From Geosiphon pyriformis (lineage: Eukaryota; Glomeromycota; Glomeromycetes; Archaeosporales; Geosiphonaceae), in the NCBI GenBank assembly GCA_016748015.1, contig JAAOMT010000786.1, positions 161,744-225,743 of the forward strand: a stretch of DNA of 64,000 nucleotides. The letters are read 5' to 3'. The position numbers and the translations under genes were made by a program. Below the pieces are notes generated by a model that searched no databases, was not told where the DNA came from, and saw only the letters and a list, made by a program, of their open reading frames with translations. Shown here piece after piece: positions 57,956 to 64,000 of this stretch. Numbering within the stretch: the stretch's first letter is position 1; each line of letters begins with the position of its first letter.

Positions 57956-58194
57956 AACAGGTAAATTTTTTACAAATTTTGGCAAATTCTTAAATATTAC
58001 ATAGTTTGGAGTATTATGTAATTTGATTATCTTAATTTCTATTATATAAATCGAGTTATTAATTAAATAATAATATTTAATAATTTAATTAAATAATAAA
58101 TAATAATTGAAACAATATTAATATATGTTAATTAATAATGAAAATTATAAAAGTAATTTTATGCTAATTAATGGCTAAAATTCTATTGATAACA
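57956..58194 (-). mobile_element. Fragment of LTR family A
   Basis: Aligns with 40765-41007: GTATTATGTAATTTGATTAT, the AATAATAAATAATAATTGAAA region and the end TTCTATTGATAACA against TTCTACTGGTAACA. It represents only the U3 end of the LTR. It is joined directly to the broken RT of element C, so a deletion or recombination between two elements made this junction. Confidence 0.8.
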
Positions 58195-59304
58195 ATACTT
58201 AAAAATAATAGAAAAAAAGACATAATAATTGTTTATCTAACCAATCAATTGAATTCAAGATTAGAAACAAAGTATTGTTATATTATATTAAGATTAAAAA
58301 ACAGTGGAATAGAAAATTTGATTCAAAATAGAATGAACTATTTTACATACACAAATAGACAACAGAGCTTATAAATTACAATTAAAAAACAAAATTTTAA
58401 AGAAAATAACACATAAAAATTAGATAAAATTTATTATATTAACCAAAAGTTATTATTATTTATATTTTAATTAGGAACACAAATTCTATTAATCAGACCA
58501 AAAATATTCTATGAGATTTGAAACCAATTATTATTATCAAAACATAATTAATGTGTAACAAATTTAATTAAAAAATTAAGTATATATAAAAACTAAAACA
58601 GTAAAAAAAAGATGATAATACTCTCAATATGTATTTTTTAGATTAAATCCTAAAACTTTTAAAATAATTATTTAAAACAATTTAATAAAGCACAATATTA
58701 ATAAAAATCACAATTAATAAAAAAAAAATACAATACAAAAATTCAAGCAAAAAAAAGATAGGCAAAAGTTCAACTAAAACAAAGCATTTTTATTCCTATA
58801 AATAATCAAGAAAAAAAAAATACCTAATTATGCCTGCTTAATAAAATTAAAAAAGCTTTAAATAGACTAATTTTAAAACCAATAATGAAAAACTGGACAC
58901 TAAAAATCTTTAAAGCATAGAAAAAAAGACTTTTACTAATATATTGGTTTTTTAAAATTGGTAAAAGACTTGATTTATAAACACCATACTTAGATACTAA
59001 CAAATAAACATTTAACAAAAAAGCTTTAAAACAAGTAGAAAATTTTGTCAGGAAAAATAATCTGATACTATTACAAGATAATATATCAACTGTATTTAAT
59101 ATTCAAATTTTGTTTAGCAATACTGTTGAACAATTTACTAAAGTTTATTATAGTTAACAACATAAGATAAATAATAAATACATAATTTGAAAACCTATAA
59201 AAAACAATATTTAACACAACAATTAAACATTATATTAAAAAAACAATTTTCACAAATATATATGATTTTGCAGGAACTCAATTTTAAAAAGAAAAAATAA
59301 TATT
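58195..59304. other. AT-rich region with an unrecognised coding-like relic
   Basis: Very AT-rich. The plus-strand translation of about 58820-59160 looks protein-like despite stops (ALNRLILKPIMKNW, YWFFKIGKRL, TVEQFTKVYY), with many Lys/Leu/Ile. I cannot assign it; it may be another mutated retroelement ORF. The minus-strand frame 58824-59018 is the antisense of this stretch. Confidence 0.3.
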
Positions 59305-59620
59305 ATTTAAGTAGAAAAACCAATCCAAAAAATATTGAAAAAACATAATTAAAAACGTAATAATTTAAAAAAAACATAATAATATGAAATAATACAGAAT
59401 AATATATAATAACTTAGAATAATATAAAATAATATACAATAATATAAAATAACACAAAATAATTAACTATAATATAAGATAACTATTTATAGTGTAGAAA
59501 AACAAAGCAACAACAAAAATAGTAAGTAATAGCTAGTAATAACAAACAATTAAAAACAATTTGATAAAACTAAAAATATGTATAAAAGTAAGTAGTTTTA
59601 GCAAAAAAAAAGTACAAACA
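59305..59620. repeat. LTR-like repeat D, copy 2
   Basis: Homologous with 18536-18775: TTTAAGTAGAAAAACCAATCC, then about a dozen AATAATATAA/GAATAATATA units (about 59365-59480), then AACTAAAAATATGTATAAAAG and TAGTTTTAG followed by an A-run and GTA. See copy 1 for the reason to suspect an LTR. Confidence 0.5.
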
Positions 59621-60445
59621 GATAAAAAAAACCCAATATTTTTCTCATATTTCTTAAATTTATCTTATCTAAATATTTATATTACTTTAAATAAAAAAAA
59701 TATTTAAAACAAAAAATTATTTATATATAATCTATGAATTCTGTGTTTAAATTAAATTAATTATTTTTTTACTTTTATTTCTAGCCAGATGCTCTTAGTA
59801 TAATAATATCTTAAACAATAATAACTTAAACCAATTATTCTTAATCACAGTAATTAATGATACTAATTTTTTTTGTTTTATTTTATTTTATTTTTATTAT
59901 AAAGTAACAACATTGTAAAATTGACTATTTGGAAATAAACTTTATAATAGTCTGGTAAAAAAAAGAAGTTTTTTCTAAAATTAGATATTAATATTATTTT
60001 GCTAGCTTATTAGAAAGACAAAAAAATACTGTCAGACTCTAACAACTGTATTTAACTAGCTCAAAGAAAATAGCTTATCTATTTAAACAACAAACAGCCA
60101 AAAACATCTTTCTGTACTTTATAACCAAAAAACTCCACAGATAAAATTAGTAAAAATCTTTAGAGATTAATATTATTAACTCATTTTAAATGTCTAAAAT
60201 AAAAACTTTCAAGCTTCTTATATCTAAAACTTAGAATACCAAATATTACTATTATACTCTACCAAATTTATTTATAATATTACTTATCTAATTTTGGTTG
60301 TTATTTCCAATTTGCTCTAGTTATATTTGGTTTACAGAATAATTTAAATGCTGCTATTATTAAAACTAATATTTTAAAAAAGTATTACATCTAATAAAAA
60401 ACTTTTAGATACTAATACTGTTTTAAATACTAAGACTTAAATTAT
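59621..60445. other. AT-rich spacer
   Basis: A/T-rich sequence with short mixed stretches (about 59990-60300). I see no reading frame, RNA gene or recognisable repeat. Confidence 0.4.
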
Positions 60446-61120
60446 TTGGCTGTTAATTATAAGATGTTTTTATTTCTTCTTCTTAAGACTTTTAAGACTT
60501 TTGTGTCTTATTTTATTAATGTCAAGTTTTATGTTAAAATTGTTGTTTCTGTATTATTTTTAGTTTCTAGTTTTTTAATTAGTTCTGCATTTTCTGCTAA
60601 TATAATGGCTGATAACTCTATGATTTTTTTAGTTAGCCTTTTTAAAATCTGATTTGGTCAAGCTTTTTGTATTGATTGAATTTATTATTAAGCTAATTAA
60701 TTTTCTAATTGTTGTGTTTAAATAGTTTGTTAATAAAAATTTGGTTTCTAATAGTGTATTTAGTCTTAAAGTTAATAAAATTTTGATGTATATAAGTATC
60801 TTTAGCAAAATAGTTGATAAGTTAAAGTAAAAAATAGTTGTTTTAAAAACTAAATATAATTATAAAAAAATTAATATGTTTAATGTTTATATAAATTTGT
60901 TTGTAGTTAATGATAATATGTTTTCTAACTTGATATAACTATAAGAATATAAGCCTATTAGTATTAATATTAATGTTTTAAAGACAGTTAAGTAACTGGT
61001 TAAATTAATTAATAATAGTACTATATTGTTTAAAATTGGTTAAAGAATGTTTTTTTTAAGTAAGTTTTTTTCTAAAATATTAATACAGTACAATATAAAT
61101 TGGTTTAAATAGCTAATTAT
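60446..61120 (+). pseudogene. Unassigned coding-like relic
   Basis: A 68-codon frame (60446-60652) continues beyond its stop as protein-like translation to about 61110 (SDLVKLFVLIEFIIKL, SILKTVK-like and LVKLINNSTILFKIG segments) with scattered TAA/TGA codons. The composition (Val/Leu/Phe/Lys) looks like what C-to-T decay leaves from a Ser/Pro/Ala-rich protein. It may be a mutated LINE ORF1 or another element; no diagnostic motif is left. Confidence 0.3.
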
Positions 61121-61234
61121 ATGTAAAAAGCACATAAATTACATTTAATATTAAAATATTTAGTTTTTTTTAATTTTTAAATAATATTTAGATCATACTT
61201 ATTAAAAAAAACCAGTTTATTGGAAATTTTTTTT

Positions 61235-61755
61235 ATTTAATTAATATGTAAAATTTAATTACTATCTAATATATAATATTAAATATTTTAAACTAAATAT
61301 AATTTATGTATTTTTTATATATAAATAATTATTTAATATTTATTTAACAATAATATTATTATTTATACAAAAAAAAATATTATAAACACAAACCAAAAAC
61401 TTATATTACAAATTTTATTAATACTAAACAATTTAAGTTAATAAACAAAATATTTAACAAACTATTAATTAAAAACAATATAAAGTTATTTAATTTTATA
61501 ATTTGTAATTAGATTTTATACAAATTTAACTAGTTTTAATTTAACCAATTTAGTATTAACAAAAATAATTATAACTTTATAATATAAATTTTTAAAAATA
61601 ATTTTTTTTTAAAAATAAAATACAAATTATTATTATTTAATTATAATAAAAAAATATATAATATTAAAGATATTAAAAAATATGTTTCAATTAAAAAATT
61701 TTAATAAGTAATAAAAAATTTTAAAATTTTATTTTAAATATTTTATTAAATATAT
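61235..61755 (-). mobile_element. Strongly AT-mutated LINE 3' relic
   Basis: ATTTAATTACTATCTAATAT, then AAACTAAATATAATTTATG and TTTTTTATAT at 61255-61325 follow the LINE 3' UTR at 34608-34690 (CCACTATCTAATATAC...AAACTAAATGTGGCTCATGC...TTTTTACATG) with C-to-T and G-to-A changes only. The downstream part to 61755 is too degraded to translate. It ends where the LTR A copy starts. Confidence 0.6.
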
Positions 61756-61759
61756 ATAT

Positions 61760-62712
61760 TGTTATTAGAGGTTTTTGGTCTCTTTTTTTTAAATGTTACT
61801 AATATCTGTTTGTTATGAATTCACCTTTTCTAAAAGCTAGTAAACCTCTGATAACTAAATTTATCTTTAAATTATCTTTTATAATTTGAACTACTGAACT
61901 TATAAGTAGAATAGCCAATTCTATGCCAGTTATTTTGTATAATTATGTTGTAGTAAATGTCAACTTTTTCTTAGAAATTGCTTATCTGGAAGCTTATTAA
62001 ATGTGTAGTTACTTTGTTGTAAAAGTCAACTCTTCTTTAGGAATCTTATTTGTAAGCTATTTTAATAATAATATTAAGAAAAGTAAAAAAAATAAAAATG
62101 TAAAGAAAATAGAATTTCATTTTAAGAGAATTATTTTTTGGTCTAGGTCTGGAATAACTAATAGTTTATTGAAATTGGTAACTAATCAATTTTAAAATAT
62201 TAGTTGTATTAAGAAAATTTTAAGCATAATAATTAAGAATTTATATAATTAAAAGTTTGATTTTTATTTGATTTGTAAAGATAATTCTAAGGAAAATAAA
62301 TTTAAAGTAAGATATCTATGATAAGATACATTTTATCAAAAAGAGAAGCTCTTTTTTTATACAACTTGTTGTAGTACTAGTCTTTGAACTTACACTTTTT
62401 TTTTTGTTATTGTTTTGATAAACTAAAGATACATTTTAATAAACTACAAATTGTTTCTGCAAACTATTAATTATTTTAGTGAACTATTAATTATTTTAGC
62501 AAATTTTTAAATGTTTAAATAATTCAGAATATTGTGTAATTTAATTATTTTTATTTTTATAGTACAAATTGAATTATTAATTAAATGATAATATTTAATA
62601 ATTTAATTAAATAATAAGTAATAATTGAAACAATAATAATATATGCTAATTAATGATAGAAATTATAAGAGTAATTTTATGTTAATTAATAGCTAAAATT
62701 TTACTAATAACA
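61760..62712 (-). mobile_element. LTR family A, old hypermutated copy
   Basis: Aligns along its whole 953 bp with the solo LTR at 40036-41007: TGTTATTAGAGGTTTTTGG against TGTTACCGGAGGTTTTTGG at the start, TTTACTAATAACA against TCTACTGGTAACA at the end. Differences are overwhelmingly C-to-T and G-to-A. No internal retroelement sequence adjoins it, so it is a solo LTR or remnant. Flanking 4-mers do not match. Confidence 0.85.
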
Positions 62713-62875
62713 TAATTTTTTCCTCAAAACTAAGCTCTATCAAAGTTCAAGTACTATCTGTAATATTGAGATAGTGATCTAAAATAATCATAGTGATTTG
62801 GTTTGAAAATTGTTGAAATTTCAGTTCTGTAAATTTGCCAATATATTATTATGAATTAGAGTAACAAACTAACAG

Positions 62876-63652
62876 TGTTACTCATAAAAAAGAAAACAGA
62901 TATAGAAAAATAGTAGACCAATAAAAGAGTAGTAGTTAGCACATAAGCACATTGCTCAGCAATGTGAGCATTGCTTAAGAAATTATAGCACATTGCTCGA
63001 AAATATAAGCAATCTCATAGAACCCAAATTATGTATATATAGTGGTAGCATTAGAAGTAGAAAAGACAGATCTCTCAATTTAGATTTTATCTAAGCCACT
63101 TTCTAATCCACAAATATCAATAAATAATTATTCTCTATTTCCAATCTACTTTCTACTATCAACACTTCATGTTGATAGTTATTAACACTTAACTACTCTG
63201 GAACAATAGCTCTTGATCATGACTATTAATGAAATACTAATTTGTACATTGCCTTGGCTCATTTTTTTATTTTTTTTTATTTTTTATTTTCTTTGATTTT
63301 ATTGTTGTATACTAATTGATTAGGGATTAAAGTACTGAGTTATTGATATTACAGATAGCCTGGTAAAAAACCCAGAAATAAGGGTAGAATCATATATATA
63401 TATTAACAGATAGCTTACTAGAAGGGCACGACTGCCAAAATAAACTGGCCACTATGCTAAAGACAGAAATTGGGAAAACAACTCACCAACCAACTATATT
63501 GTTATTGAATCTCTGTTCATTATACAAAGAACTCAATTTTAAAAACCTTTAGATACACTCCATATACCAGTATTACCAGTATTATCAAAATATTGAGCAC
63601 CAAGTTATGAATTTGTTATTTGATTTGAGACCCCAAATAATCATCTGTAACA
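62876..63652 (+). mobile_element. LTR family B, 5' LTR of an element running off the window
   Basis: A 777-bp LTR, TGTTACTCAT...ATCTGTAACA, followed at once by TTTGGTGCTTTCTGTGAGG (63653-63671), a priming-site-like sequence, and a gag-like frame. U3 has three copies of GCACATTGCT, two forming the near-perfect palindrome CACATTGCTCAGCAATGTG (62948-62966). A TATA motif, ATTATGTATATATAG, lies at about 63026-63040. It keeps far more C and G than LTR A at 61760, so it is younger. Confidence 0.88.
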
Positions 63653-63694
63653 TTTGGTGCTTTCTGTGAGGTATAATTCTACAGAGAATCAGCA

Positions 63695-64000
63695 CCAACA
63701 ACAATTATCCAAAAGTGGCAGAATCAGAAAACATAGGAGCAAACCATTTAGAATTTGCTAAATTTTTGTTTCAACAGTACAGCCAACAATTAGGACTAAA
63801 CAATAACCACTTCTCAACAGAATCTGCCTTTAACTTCTATGTCAATGATAAAATTATAGACTGTTTAGGAAGAACAGTTAACATTGAATCTGCAAGAAAA
63901 AATTTCTATACAGAATTATTTTAATATATCAGCTTACCAAGAAACTACAGTTTCATACCAATCATCAGGAAAATCAATCAAACCATTGAAAGATACATAC
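63695..64000 (+). pseudogene. Gag-like start of LTR B element (partial)
   Basis: An open frame runs from before 63715 to a stop at 63924 (AESENIGANHLEFAKFLFQQ, then FYVNDKIIDCLGRTVN), and translation continues beyond the stop to the window end. No ATG fits the beginning: the frame enters through GTG. Position and composition match the N-terminal frame of element C. The stop suggests decay, but most of the element lies outside. Confidence 0.45.

Overview
The window looks like nuclear DNA of an early-diverging, AT-rich, intron-rich filamentous fungus. I infer a Glomeromycotina-type genome (Rhizophagus/Gigaspora relatives). Reasons: short introns (about 60-100 bp), a fungal Atf1/Aft1-type bZIP protein, a fungal-type Ade8, a COP9 signalosome subunit, and very AT-rich intergenic DNA packed with decayed LINE and Ty3/gypsy-like elements. 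Genus and species cannot be decided from sequence alone.

The layout has two compartments. About 6.1-25.6 kb is a gene island with seven recognisable single-copy genes: an ATF/CREB bZIP regulator (-), ADE8 glycinamide ribonucleotide formyltransferase (+), COP9 signalosome subunit 1 (-), a TMEM170-family membrane protein (+), RNase P/MRP subunit RPP21 (+), nucleoporin NUP85 (-) and the DNA polymerase alpha catalytic subunit (+). They are not one pathway. They are housekeeping or regulatory genes in divergent and tail-to-tail pairs, and CSN1 and TMEM170 share a short divergent promoter. Most are split by small introns with degenerate 5' splice sites; ADE8 is intronless.

Everything else (1-6 kb and 26.7-64 kb) is mobile DNA. 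Four sizeable copies of one LINE superfamily lie at 26.7-33.6 (-), 34.6-37.1 (-), 37.4-45.2 (+) and 45.6-52.5 kb (-). ORF1 has two RRM-like folds and a CCHC knuckle. ORF2 has an APE endonuclease, reverse transcriptase, RNase H and a C-terminal Cys/His motif. Tiny 3'-end insertions (97 and 37 bp) and strongly AT-mutated relics (1.7-4.0, 4.6-4.8, 61.2-61.75 kb) belong to the same superfamily. At least three LTR families (A, B, C) share TGTTAC...GTAACA-like termini, and a fourth LTR-like repeat (D) occurs twice. They are nested: a solo LTR A lies inside LINE 3, and a solo LTR B lies inside a gypsy element whose own 5' LTR (C) carries ten 12-bp repeats.

No element is intact. The decay is dominated by C-to-T/G-to-A changes (TGG, CAG, CAA and CGA codons turned into stops), graded from young copies to nearly pure A/T relics. 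No CRISPR array, rRNA or tRNA gene was recognised.
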